Shown in pieces: positions 24,492 to 33,654 of a DNA stretch of 33,654 nucleotides. A program made the translations under genes and the position numbers. Source of the DNA: Candidatus Nanopelagicales bacterium (lineage in GTDB: Bacteria > Actinomycetota > Actinomycetes > S36-B12 > CAIYMF01). The notes below the pieces were generated by a model. The model had not been told where the DNA came from and did not search any database. It was given only the letters and a program-made list of their open reading frames with translations. Each line of letters opens with the position of its first letter. Position 1 is the first letter of the stretch. The DNA lies in NCBI GenBank assembly GCA_025456065.1, contig JALOLH010000027.1, positions 1 to 33,654 on the forward strand, read 5' to 3'.

Positions 24492-24945
24492 CGGGCTCCT
24501 CCGTGGGCCAGGGCCTGGGACACCGCGTCCTTCCAGGCCATCCAGGACAGCAGGGCGCACTTGACGCGCGCGGGGTACTTCGCCACGCCCGAGAAGGCCA
24601 GGGCGTCGCCGAGGACCTCCTCGTCGGCGGCCGAGCCGTCGGTGGCCGAGTTCATCAGGGCGAGGAACTGCTCGTGGGTGGCCAGCGCCTCGGCCACGGT
24701 GTGGTGCAGCAGCAGCTCGTACATCACGCTCGCGCTGGCCTGGGAGATCGAGCAGCCCTGGTTGTCGTAGGAGATGTCCTCGATCCGGGCGTCCTCGCCG
24801 TCGCCGGCGAGGTGCACGCGCAGGGTGATCTCGTCGCCGCAGGTCGGGTTGACGTGGTGCACCTCGGCCTCGTGCGGCTCCCGCAGGCCCTTGCCGACCG
24901 GGTTGCGGTAGTGGTCGAGGATGATCTCCTGGTAGAGCGCGTCCA

Positions 24946-24946
<1 letters not shown>
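24488..24946 (-). CDS. sufU: SufU zinc-dependent sulfurtransferase
   Basis: A 152-aa SufU. It takes sulfur from the SufS persulfide and passes it to the SufBCD scaffold. The zinc/sulfur site residues C36, D38 (NPTCGDEI), C65 (QGCSISQAS) and C130 (VKCALLSW) are all present. The insertion between the second and third cysteines, longer than in IscU, is typical of the Gram-positive and actinobacterial form. ATG 24946 shares a base with the sufS stop (TGATG), so the genes are translationally coupled. Confidence 0.92.
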
Positions 24947-27285
<2,339 letters not shown>

Positions 27286-27289
<4 letters not shown>

Positions 27290-28509
27290 GCGCGGTGCTC
27301 CCCCGCGCCGGCCCCGATCGCCTCGAGGCCCGCCTCCAGCGCGTCGAGGTCGGTGAAGTCGTAGGTCGGGTCGATCTCGCCGAGCTCGGCGTCCACGGCC
27401 GCGAGCAGCTGTGCCTCGACGCTGGGCACGCCGATCCGCTCGATCACGTCGGCGAAGAAGCCCCGCACGACCAGCCGGCGCGCCACGTCCTGCGGCACGC
27501 CGCGGCTCATCAGGTAGAACAGCTGCTCGTCGTCGAACCGCCCGGTGGCGCTGGCGTGGCCGGCCCCCTCGATCTGCCCGGTCTCGATCTCGAGGTTGGG
27601 CACCGAGTCGGCCCGGGCACCCTCGGTGAGGACCAGGTTGCGGTTGAGCTCGTACGTGTCGGTGCCGGTGGCCGCGGCCCGGATCAGCACGTCGCCGACC
27701 CAGACGGTGTGCGCCGACTCGCCCTGCAGCGCCCCCTTGTAGAGCACATTGCTGCGACAGCTGGGCACGGCGTGGTCCACGAACAGGCGGTGCTCGATGT
27801 GCTGGCCGGCGTCGGCGAAGTAGACCCCGATGAGCTCGGCGTCGCCACCCGGGCCCGCGTACTCCACGGTCTCCACCAGCCGGATCGCAGCACCGCCCAG
27901 GCTCACCTGGGTCGAGCGGATGCGCGCGTCGCGGCCCAGGCGGATGGCCACCTGCCCGGCGTGCACGGCGGCGTCCTGCCAGGTCTGCACGTGCACGAGC
28001 TCGAGGGCGGCCCCGTCGCCGACGAGCACCGAGGTGTGCTCGACGTAGTCGGCCACGCCCTCGTGCTGCAGCACGACGGTCGCGCGGGCATGGGCCCCGA
28101 GCTCGACGACGAGCTGGCCGTGCGCGAGGTCGCCGTTGCCGGTGAGGCGCACGACGACGGGCTCGGCGAGCTCGGCCTCGGCGGGCACCGACAGGCGCAG
28201 GGCGTGCCGTGCGTGCGCCTGGGCCAGGGCGGCCGGGCGGTCGACCGGGTAGGGCAGGTCGGCCAGCGCCGGGTCACCCACTGGCACCTCCTCCAGGGAG
28301 ACGCCCTCGGGCATCGTCGCGGTCCACGACAGCGGGGCGACCGTCGCCTCGTCGGCGAGCACGCGGGCGAAGGCGGTCAGCGGGGTGAAGCGCCAGACCT
28401 CCTCGCGGCCGTTCGGCAGCGGGAACTGCGCCAGGTCGCGGCTGGTGCTCCGGGGCAGCAGGTCGCTCGCGGGGGTCAGGCTGACCTCCCGCTCCTCGAT
28501 CGCGGACAT
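27286..28509 (-). CDS. sufD: SufD, Fe-S scaffold subunit
   Basis: A 407-aa SufD, partner of SufB in the SufBC2D complex that builds Fe-S clusters. The beta-helix core spans about 130-330 (e.g. GQHIEHRLFVDHAVPSC, NVLYKGALQGESAHTVWVG). The C-terminal SufBD signature is [33 protein letters not shown] 28509 shares a base with the sufB stop (TGATG). The frame extends far upstream in shadow of sufB and was trimmed at this start. Confidence 0.93.
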
Positions 28510-29918
28510 CAGCCGACGGCCCCTTCCATCTGCAGCTCGATCAGGCGGTTCAGCTCGAGGGCGTACTCCATGGGCAGCTCGCGCGCGATGGGCTCGACGA
28601 ACCCACGCACGATCATCGCCATGGCCTCCTCCTCGGACAGCCCGCGGCTCATGAGGTAGAACAGCTGGTCCTCGGAGACCTTGGACACGGTCGCCTCGTG
28701 GCCCATCGCGACGTCGTCCACGCGGACGTCGACGTAGGGGTAGGTGTCCGAGCGCGAGATGTCGTCGACCAGCAGCGCGTCGCAGCGCACCGTCGACTTC
28801 GAGTGGTGCGCCTGCTCCTGCACCTGCACCAGCCCGCGGTAGGAGGTCCGCCCACCCCCGCGCGCCACCGACTTCGACACGATCGCCGAGGAGGTGTACG
28901 GCGCGGCGTGCACCATCTTCGAGCCGGCGTCCTGGTGCTGGCCCTCGCCGGCGAACGCGATCGACAGCGTCTCGCCCTTGGCGTGCGGGCCCATGAGCCA
29001 GACGGCCGGGTACTTCATCGTGACCTTCGAGCCGATGTTGCCGTCGATCCACTCCATGGTCGCGCCCTCGTGGGCGACCGCCCGCTTGGTGACGAGGTTG
29101 TAGACGTTGTTCGACCAGTTCTGGATGGTCGTGTACCGGCAGCGGGCGTCCTTCTTCACGATGATCTCGACCACCGCGGAGTGCAGCGAGTCGCTGGAGT
29201 AGATCGGGGCGGTGCAGCCCTCGACGTAGTGCACGTACGCGCCCTCGTCGACGATGATCAGGGTCCGCTCGAACTGGCCCATGTTCTCGGTGTTGATCCG
29301 GAAGTACGCCTGCAGCGGGATCTCGACGTGCACGCCCTTGGGCACGTAGATGAACGACCCGCCGGACCACACGGCGGTGTTGAGCGCGGCGAACTTGTTG
29401 TCGCCGACCGGGATGACCGAGCCGAAGTACTCCTTGAAGAGCTCCTCGTGCTCCTTCAGGCCGGTGTCGGTGTCGAGGAAGATGACGCCCTGCTCCTCGA
29501 GGTCCTCACGGATCTTGTGGTAGACGACCTCGGACTCGTACTGCGCGGCCACGCCGGCGATGAGGCGCTGCTTCTCGGCCTCCGGGATGCCCAGGCGGTC
29601 GTAGGTGTTCTTGATGTCCTCGGGCAGCTCGTCCCAGCTCGTCGCCTGCTTCTCCGTGGAGCGCACGAAGTACTTGATGTTGTCGAAGTCGATCGTCGAG
29701 AGGTCCGAGCCCCAGGTCGGCAGGGGCTTGCGGTCGAACAGCCGCAGGCCCTTCAGGCGCATCTGCAGCATCCAGTCGGGCTCGGACTTCTTCGCCGAGA
29801 TGTCCCGGACGACCTCCTCGGAGAGGCCACGCCTGGCCGTGGCGCCGGCGGCATCCGGGTCGGACCACCCGTACTCGTAGTGCCCGAGTCCCTCGAGCTG
29901 CTCGGTGTTGACGGTCAC
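28509..29918 (-). CDS. sufB: SufB, Fe-S scaffold subunit
   Basis: A 469-aa SufB, the cluster-building scaffold. It begins GTG 29918 ([20 protein letters not shown]) overlapping the sufR stop as GTGA. Typical blocks are seen: [16 protein letters not shown] (43-58), [37 protein letters not shown], and near the end [26 protein letters not shown]. Length is normal, with no intein insertion of the kind known in M. tuberculosis SufB. Confidence 0.96.
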   Translation of the reverse strand: MTVNTEQLEGLGHYEYGWSDPDAAGATARRGLSEEVVRDISAKKSEPDWMLQMRLKGLRLFDRKPLPTWGSDLSTIDFDNIKYFVRSTEKQATSWDELPEDIKNTYDRLGIPEAEKQRLIAGVAAQYESEVVYHKIREDLEEQGVIFLDTDTGLKEHEELFKEYFGSVIPVGDNKFAALNTAVWSGGSFIYVPKGVHVEIPLQAYFRINTENMGQFERTLIIVDEGAYVHYVEGCTAPIYSSDSLHSAVVEIIVKKDARCRYTTIQNWSNNVYNLVTKRAVAHEGATMEWIDGNIGSKVTMKYPAVWLMGPHAKGETLSIAFAGEGQHQDAGSKMVHAAPYTSSAIVSKSVARGGGRTSYRGLVQVQEQAHHSKSTVRCDALLVDDISRSDTYPYVDVRVDDVAMGHEATVSKVSEDQLFYLMSRGLSEEEAMAMIVRGFVEPIARELPMEYALELNRLIELQMEGAVG

Positions 29919-30700
29919 GACGTCGTCCTTCCTGCGGTGGGGTCGGTCGGGGTGCCCAGGTGCAGCGGGGCCACCGGGGCGTCGATCGCGGACGGGTCCA
30001 GCGGGGGCGCGGCGGCGTCCTCGTCGGCCCGCCGGCCGATGGCGGTCGGGATGTGGGTCGTGCAGACGCCGTCGCCGTTGGCGAGCGTGGCCAGGCGCAT
30101 CACGTGCGTGCCCAGCAGCCGGCCGAAGGCCTCGGTCTCCGCCTCGCAGAACTGCGGGAACTCCTGGGCGACGTGGGCGATCGGGCAGTTGTGCTGGCAG
30201 AGCTGCACACCCGTGCCCGTGGGCACCACCACGGCCGCGTAGCCCGCTGCGGTGAGGGAGTCCGCGAGCAGCTCGGCCCGCTCGGCCGGCGCGTCGCGCA
30301 GGTCCAGCAGGTCGGCGTACTGCGCCTCCATCTCCGCCACGCGGCGGCGCGCGAAGTCCATGACGGCGTCGCTGCCGGCGGTGTCAGCGACGAAGCGCAG
30401 CGCGCCGACAGCGACGTCCTCGTAGGCCGTCTCGAAGCTGTCCCGCCCGGCCTGGGTCAGGTGGTAGAAACGGGCCGGTCGGCCGCGCCCGCGCGGGCGG
30501 TTGTCCGGCCCGTACGGCGGTCGCTCGGAGCTCTCCACGTGCCCCACCTCGAGGAGGTCGTCGAGGTGCTTGCGCACGGCGGCGCCGGTGAGGTCGAGGC
30601 GCTCGGCGAGCTCGGCGACGGTGGCCGGACCCGACTCGAGCAGCGCACGCGCGACGCGCTCCTGCGCGCCACGCGCCTGGGACCCTCGGACGATTTCCAC
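29915..30700 (-). CDS. sufR: SufR, Fe-S-sensing repressor of the suf operon
   Basis: A 261-aa winged-helix regulator. The N-terminal HTH spans about 27-56 ([29 protein letters not shown]). The cluster ligands are C168, C172 and C185 in a C-x3-C-x12-C pattern, the same spacing as in mycobacterial SufR. Loss of the cluster would release repression. A disordered Ala/Pro tail follows (about 230-261). GTG 30700 is the first gene of the operon and lies inside an AT-rich promoter/operator patch, so autoregulation is likely (inference). Confidence 0.93.
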   Translation of the reverse strand: MEIVRGSQARGAQERVARALLESGPATVAELAERLDLTGAAVRKHLDDLLEVGHVESSERPPYGPDNRPRGRGRPARFYHLTQAGRDSFETAYEDVAVGALRFVADTAGSDAVMDFARRRVAEMEAQYADLLDLRDAPAERAELLADSLTAAGYAAVVVPTGTGVQLCQHNCPIAHVAQEFPQFCEAETEAFGRLLGTHVMRLATLANGDGVCTTHIPTAIGRRADEDAAAPPLDPSAIDAPVAPLHLGTPTDPTAGRTTS

Positions 30701-30720
30701 AACGTGATTGTTTCATATTT
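30699..30720 (-). promoter_or_regulatory. AT-rich suf promoter/operator patch
   Basis: This is the most AT-rich patch in the neighbourhood. It holds an inverted repeat ACAA-N5-TTGT (30699-30711) that overlaps the sufR start codon, and a TATGAA hexamer (30712-30717, minus strand) that may serve as -10. It is a candidate SufR binding site by position; the spacing differs from the CAAC-N6-GTTG motif I recall for other SufR proteins. Confidence 0.5.
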
Positions 30721-30803
30721 GGGGTCCGCCCGCCAACCCGTCCCCCGGCCACCCGGCTCCCTCGCGAGGGCTCGGGCCGCACGGCCACCCGAGCCCGGCG
30801 ACC

Positions 30804-30809
30804 TAGACT
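30804..30809 (+). promoter_or_regulatory. -10 element of ABC ATPase gene (leaderless)
   Basis: TAGACT, 8 nt before GTG 30818. It decides the start within a much longer open frame. Confidence 0.55.
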
Positions 30810-30817
30810 GCTGCCCC

Positions 30818-31741
30818 GTGGCCGTCCCGCCTGCTGTCGAGGTCGTCGAGCTGACGATGCGCTACGCCGGCCGGGCGGTCGTCGACGGACTCTCGATGAC
30901 GGCGCCGGCGGGTGCCCTGACCATCGTGCTGGGGCCGAACGGGGCGGGCAAGACCACCACGATCGAGACCGCCGAGGGGTTCCGCGCCCCGCACGGGGGC
31001 ACCGTCCGGGTGCTCGGCCTGGACCCGCGTGCCGACGCCCGGACCCTCGCGCCCCGGGTGGGCGTCATGCTCCAGTCCGGGGGGGTCTGGCCGTCGCTGC
31101 GAGCCCGCGACATGCTGGCGCACGTCGCCCGGCTCCATGCCGACCCACTGCCGGTGGCACCGCTCATGGAGCGCCTCGGCCTGACCCACGTCGCCAGGAC
31201 CCCGTTCCGGCGGCTGTCCGGCGGCGAGCAGCAGAAGCTCGCGCTCGGGTGCGCCCTGGTCGGCCGGCCCGAGCTGGTCTTCCTCGACGAGCCGACCACC
31301 GGGCTGGATCCCGCCTCCCGCATCTCCGTGTGGGCCTTCCTGGGGGAGCTGCGGGACGCGGGCGTGACGATCGTGATGACGACCCACCTGCTCGACGAGG
31401 CGCAGGCGCTCGCCGACCACGTCGTGGTGATCGACCGCGGCCGGGTCGCCGCTGCCGGGACGGTGGCCGAGCTCACGACCGGCGGCCCGGGCCTGCGGTT
31501 CCAGGCGCGGCCGGGCCTGGACGTGGCGGGCCTGCAGGCGACCCTGCCCGCCGGCCTCGCCGTCGCCGAACCCGTGCCCGGGCAGTACCGGGTCGACGGG
31601 CCGGTCGGCCCCGACACGGTGGCGGCGGTGACGGCCTGGTGCGCCGCAGCCGGGGCGATGCCCACCGAGCTGCGCACGAGCGGCTCGAGCCTGGCCGAGG
31701 CGTACTTCGCCCTCACCGCCGCGCGGGAGGACCAGCCATGA
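30818..31741 (+). CDS. ABC transporter ATP-binding subunit (ABC-2/DrrA-like)
   Basis: A 307-aa ATPase. Walker A GPNGAGKTTT, signature LSGGEQQKLALG, Walker B LVFLDEPTTGLDPASR and the switch histidine in TTHLLDEAQ are all present. A C-terminal DrrA-like extension (about 220-307) follows. With the overlapping permease it forms an ABC-2-type exporter. Its place between sufR and ctaA matches a conserved actinobacterial order (Rv1458c-Rv1456c in M. tuberculosis, from memory). The substrate is unknown; a role linked to heme or respiratory assembly is only suggested by position. Confidence 0.9.
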   Translation: MAVPPAVEVVELTMRYAGRAVVDGLSMTAPAGALTIVLGPNGAGKTTTIETAEGFRAPHGGTVRVLGLDPRADARTLAPRVGVMLQSGGVWPSLRARDMLAHVARLHADPLPVAPLMERLGLTHVARTPFRRLSGGEQQKLALGCALVGRPELVFLDEPTTGLDPASRISVWAFLGELRDAGVTIVMTTHLLDEAQALADHVVVIDRGRVAAAGTVAELTTGGPGLRFQARPGLDVAGLQATLPAGLAVAEPVPGQYRVDGPVGPDTVAAVTAWCAAAGAMPTELRTSGSSLAEAYFALTAAREDQP

Positions 31742-32496
31742 GCAGCGCCCTGCCCCTGACGCCGGCCCCCGGCGCGGCCCCGACCGGCGCGCGCTGGTGG
31801 GCCCAGGCGCGCCTGGAGTGGCGCCTGCTCATGACCAACGGCGAGCAGGTGCTGCTCACGCTGGTCATCCCGCTCGCCGTGCTCGCGGCCGTGACCACCC
31901 TGGACCTGGCGGACATCGGGACGGCGACCCCGGGCGTGATGGCGCTGGCGATCCTGTCCAGCGCCTTCACCGCGACCGCGATCGCCACCGGCTTCGAACG
32001 CCGGTCGGGGGTGCTCAAGCTGCTCGGGGCCACCCCACTGGGGCGCTCCGGCCTGCTGGTCGGCAAGGTCGCGGCGACGCTGGCCGTGATCGTGCTGCAG
32101 CTCGTGCTCATCGCTGGCGCAGCCCTGCTGCTCGGCTGGCAACCGCCCGCCCCACCGCTGCTGGCCGTGATCGGGCTGGTCGGCCTGGGCACCCTCGCGC
32201 TCGGCGCCTGGGGCTTCGCGCTGGCCGGCCTGCTCCGGGCCGAGGCCACCCTGGCGGTGGCCAACGGCATCTTCCTGCTGCTGCTGTTCGCCGGCGGGAC
32301 GGTCCTGCCGGTGGACCGGCTGCCCGGACCGCTGGCCGCCGTCGCCGGGCTGCTGCCCAGCGCGGCGCTCGGGGAGGGGCTGCGGGCCGCGCTGGACCCG
32401 ACCGGCGCGACCACGCCGTGGGCCGAGCTGGCGATCCTCGCCGTCTGGGCGGTCGCCGGCGTGCTCGTCGCGGTGCGCACGTTCCGCTGGGAGTAG
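31738..32496 (+). CDS. ABC-2 type permease subunit
   Basis: A 252-aa membrane protein with about six hydrophobic segments (around 40-58, 65-85, 105-130, 135-160, 165-185, 230-247). The loop ATGFERRSGVLKLLGATPLGRSGLLVGK (about 81-108) is characteristic of ABC-2 permeases. ATG 31738 overlaps the ATPase stop (ATGA), so both halves are made together. Confidence 0.9.
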   Translation: MSSALPLTPAPGAAPTGARWWAQARLEWRLLMTNGEQVLLTLVIPLAVLAAVTTLDLADIGTATPGVMALAILSSAFTATAIATGFERRSGVLKLLGATPLGRSGLLVGKVAATLAVIVLQLVLIAGAALLLGWQPPAPPLLAVIGLVGLGTLALGAWGFALAGLLRAEATLAVANGIFLLLLFAGGTVLPVDRLPGPLAAVAGLLPSAALGEGLRAALDPTGATTPWAELAILAVWAVAGVLVAVRTFRWE

Positions 32497-32522
32497 CCCG
32501 CGGGTGCGGCCCGGGGCCGGAC

Positions 32523-32528
32523 TACCCT
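32523..32528 (+). promoter_or_regulatory. -10 element of ctaA (leaderless)
   Basis: TACCCT with a 7-nt spacer to GTG 32536, within the 39-nt gap after the permease; ctaA may thus have its own promoter. Confidence 0.5.
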
Positions 32529-32535
32529 TGCTGCC

Positions 32536-33501
32536 GTGGTCGCCTCCGAGAGTCCCACCCGCGTCGCTGCCCCCGGCCTTGCCAGCCCGGTCACCCCCGG
32601 GATCCGGCGGATCTTCCTGGCCAACCTGGTCGCCCAGATCGGGATCGTCGTCACCGGTGGCCTGGTCCGCGTCACCGGCTCGGGGCTGGGCTGCCCGACC
32701 TGGCCCGAGTGCGTCGAGGGCTCCCTCGTGCCGGTCGAGGGGCAGGCCGAGGCCTTCCACAAGTGGATCGAGTTCGGCAACCGGCTGCTCACCTTCGTGC
32801 TGGGCGTCCTGGCGATCGCCGCCGTGGTGGGTGCCCTGCGCATGCGGGCGCGGTGGCGGGCCGAGGGCTCGGCGCCCCGCCGCCCGATCCTGCTGCTGGC
32901 GACCGTGCCGCTGCTGGGGACCCTCGCCCAGGCCCTCCTCGGGGGCATCACCGTGCTCACCGGGCTGCATCCCCTGATCGTCGGGGCCCACTTCCTGCTC
33001 TCCATCGTGATCATCGGCGGCTGCGTCGTGCTGGTGCACCGGGCCGCCGAGCCCGGCGACGAGCCGCTGCGCCGGCTGGTCCGCCCGGAGATCCGCGGCA
33101 TGTCGATCGCCCTGCTCGTCACCAGCCTCGCCGTCATCGTCCTGGGCACCCTGGTCACCGGTTCGGGGCCGCACTCCGGGGACGCCGACGTGAGCCACCG
33201 GCTGCCGTTCGACCTGCGCACGATCGCCTGGCTGCACGCCGATGCGGTCCTGCTCTTCGTGGGCCTCATCGTCGGCATGTGGCTGGCCCTGCGGATCACC
33301 GATGGTCCGGCTCCGGCGCGCTGGTGGTCGCACGCCCTCATGGGGCTCGCGATCGTGCAGGGGATCGTGGGCTACACGCAGTGGTTCACGGGCGTGCCCT
33401 GGGTGCTGGTGAGCATCCACATGCTGCTGGCCTGCCTGGTCTGGGTCGCCACCATCAAGACCCACCTGAGCCTGCGGGCGCGCGGCCCGGTCCCTGCCTG
33501 A
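32536..33501 (+). CDS. ctaA: Heme A synthase (COX15/CtaA family)
   Basis: A 321-aa membrane protein with eight likely helices that oxidises heme O to heme A for cytochrome aa3 oxidase. The extracytoplasmic loop has the cysteine pair C53 and C59 (GCPTWPEC). Conserved histidines are H75 (FHKWIEFGNR), H152 (VGAHFLLS), H234 (WLHADAV) and H295 (SIHMLLA), the heme ligands of the two four-helix halves. Length is normal for the actinobacterial form. GTG 32536 is set by the leaderless -10. Confidence 0.92.
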   Translation: MVASESPTRVAAPGLASPVTPGIRRIFLANLVAQIGIVVTGGLVRVTGSGLGCPTWPECVEGSLVPVEGQAEAFHKWIEFGNRLLTFVLGVLAIAAVVGALRMRARWRAEGSAPRRPILLLATVPLLGTLAQALLGGITVLTGLHPLIVGAHFLLSIVIIGGCVVLVHRAAEPGDEPLRRLVRPEIRGMSIALLVTSLAVIVLGTLVTGSGPHSGDADVSHRLPFDLRTIAWLHADAVLLFVGLIVGMWLALRITDGPAPARWWSHALMGLAIVQGIVGYTQWFTGVPWVLVSIHMLLACLVWVATIKTHLSLRARGPVPA

Positions 33502-33522
33502 CCCACGCCCGGGCGGCTTCGC

Positions 33523-33654
33523 CTAGGGCTCGGGTGACTCGGGCGCCCCGCCGGCGGCAGTCCCGGCACCGCCCTGTGCGGGCCCGTCGGGGGCGTCGCC
33601 AGTCGGTCCGCCCGAGGCGTCACCGGGCGCCACGGCGCTCCCGGGCTCGACGGG
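33523..33654 (-). CDS. C-terminal tail of an unidentified protein (cut by window edge)
   Basis: An open minus-strand frame enters at the right edge and ends at TAG 33523-33525, giving 43 residues rich in Gly, Pro, Ala, Asp and Glu with only two Ser (e.g. GDAPDGPAQGG). It converges on ctaA with a 21-nt gap, the usual spacing for a real neighbour. Acidic, Gly/Pro-rich composition suggests a disordered tail. The family cannot be told from this fragment, and a chance open frame is possible. Confidence 0.45.
   Translation of the reverse strand, partial: PVEPGSAVAPGDASGGPTGDAPDGPAQGGAGTAAGGAPESPEP

Noticed and set aside
30862-33465. Long minus-strand frame opposite the ABC transporter and ctaA
   Set aside because: Low-complexity Gln/Asp/Gly/Arg text; the plus-strand frames hold complete ABC and CtaA signatures.

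Overview
The window reads as chromosomal DNA of a high-GC actinomycete (Actinomycetota). Codons almost always end in G or C, GTG starts are common, many -10 hexamers lie 6-8 nt before a start codon (leaderless mRNAs), and several genes are actinobacterial families (DUF5998, the small HTH protein, the SufR-led suf operon). I cannot place the genus. No rRNA, tRNA, CRISPR array, integrase or insertion sequence was seen, so this looks like a core housekeeping segment rather than an island.

Left part (1-9773). A truncated OsmC-family gene is followed by a 495-bp geneless stretch with tandem repeats, a hairpin and a good promoter-like pair. A minus-strand operon follows: a GNAT/acyl-CoA-synthetase fusion (Pat type), a DUF5998 protein and a phosphodiesterase. 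It diverges from a plus-strand topoisomerase IV-like subunit A, a sucrase/ferredoxin-like protein and an atypical SDR lacking the Tyr/Lys catalytic pair.

Middle part (9774-18638). On the minus strand lie an ABC exporter, an enoyl-CoA hydratase-like protein, a 74-aa HTH protein and an ABC-F ATPase. Between the exporter and the hydratase-like gene is a striking spacer: two 48/50-identical 50-bp inverted-repeat elements in GC-rich low-complexity DNA. On the plus strand are a membrane-anchored zinc metallopeptidase and a two-gene unit made of a stand-alone CYTH protein and a CYTH-like/Ppx-GppA fusion. That pair is a candidate polyphosphate or triphosphate module and the most interesting protein-level observation here.

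Right part (18639-33654). A GT4 glycosyltransferase converges on an FAD oxidoreductase, followed by a GlgX-type debranching enzyme and a small lipoprotein. Next is a complete, tightly overlapping Fe-S assembly operon sufR-sufB-sufD-(Rieske ferredoxin)-sufC-sufS-sufU-sufT. Its ferredoxin gene is broken by an apparent out-of-frame internal deletion. Divergent from it are an ABC ATPase/permease pair and ctaA (heme A synthase). From memory, this order resembles the Mycobacterium tuberculosis Rv1456c-Rv1466 region, and the hydratase/HTH/ABC-F trio recalls Rv1472-Rv1473A. The extreme right edge holds the C-terminal tail of another minus-strand gene.

No clearly new multi-gene system is proven. The best leads are the paired inverted-repeat element, the CYTH plus CYTH-Ppx pair, the damaged suf ferredoxin and the operator-like palindrome downstream of sufT.
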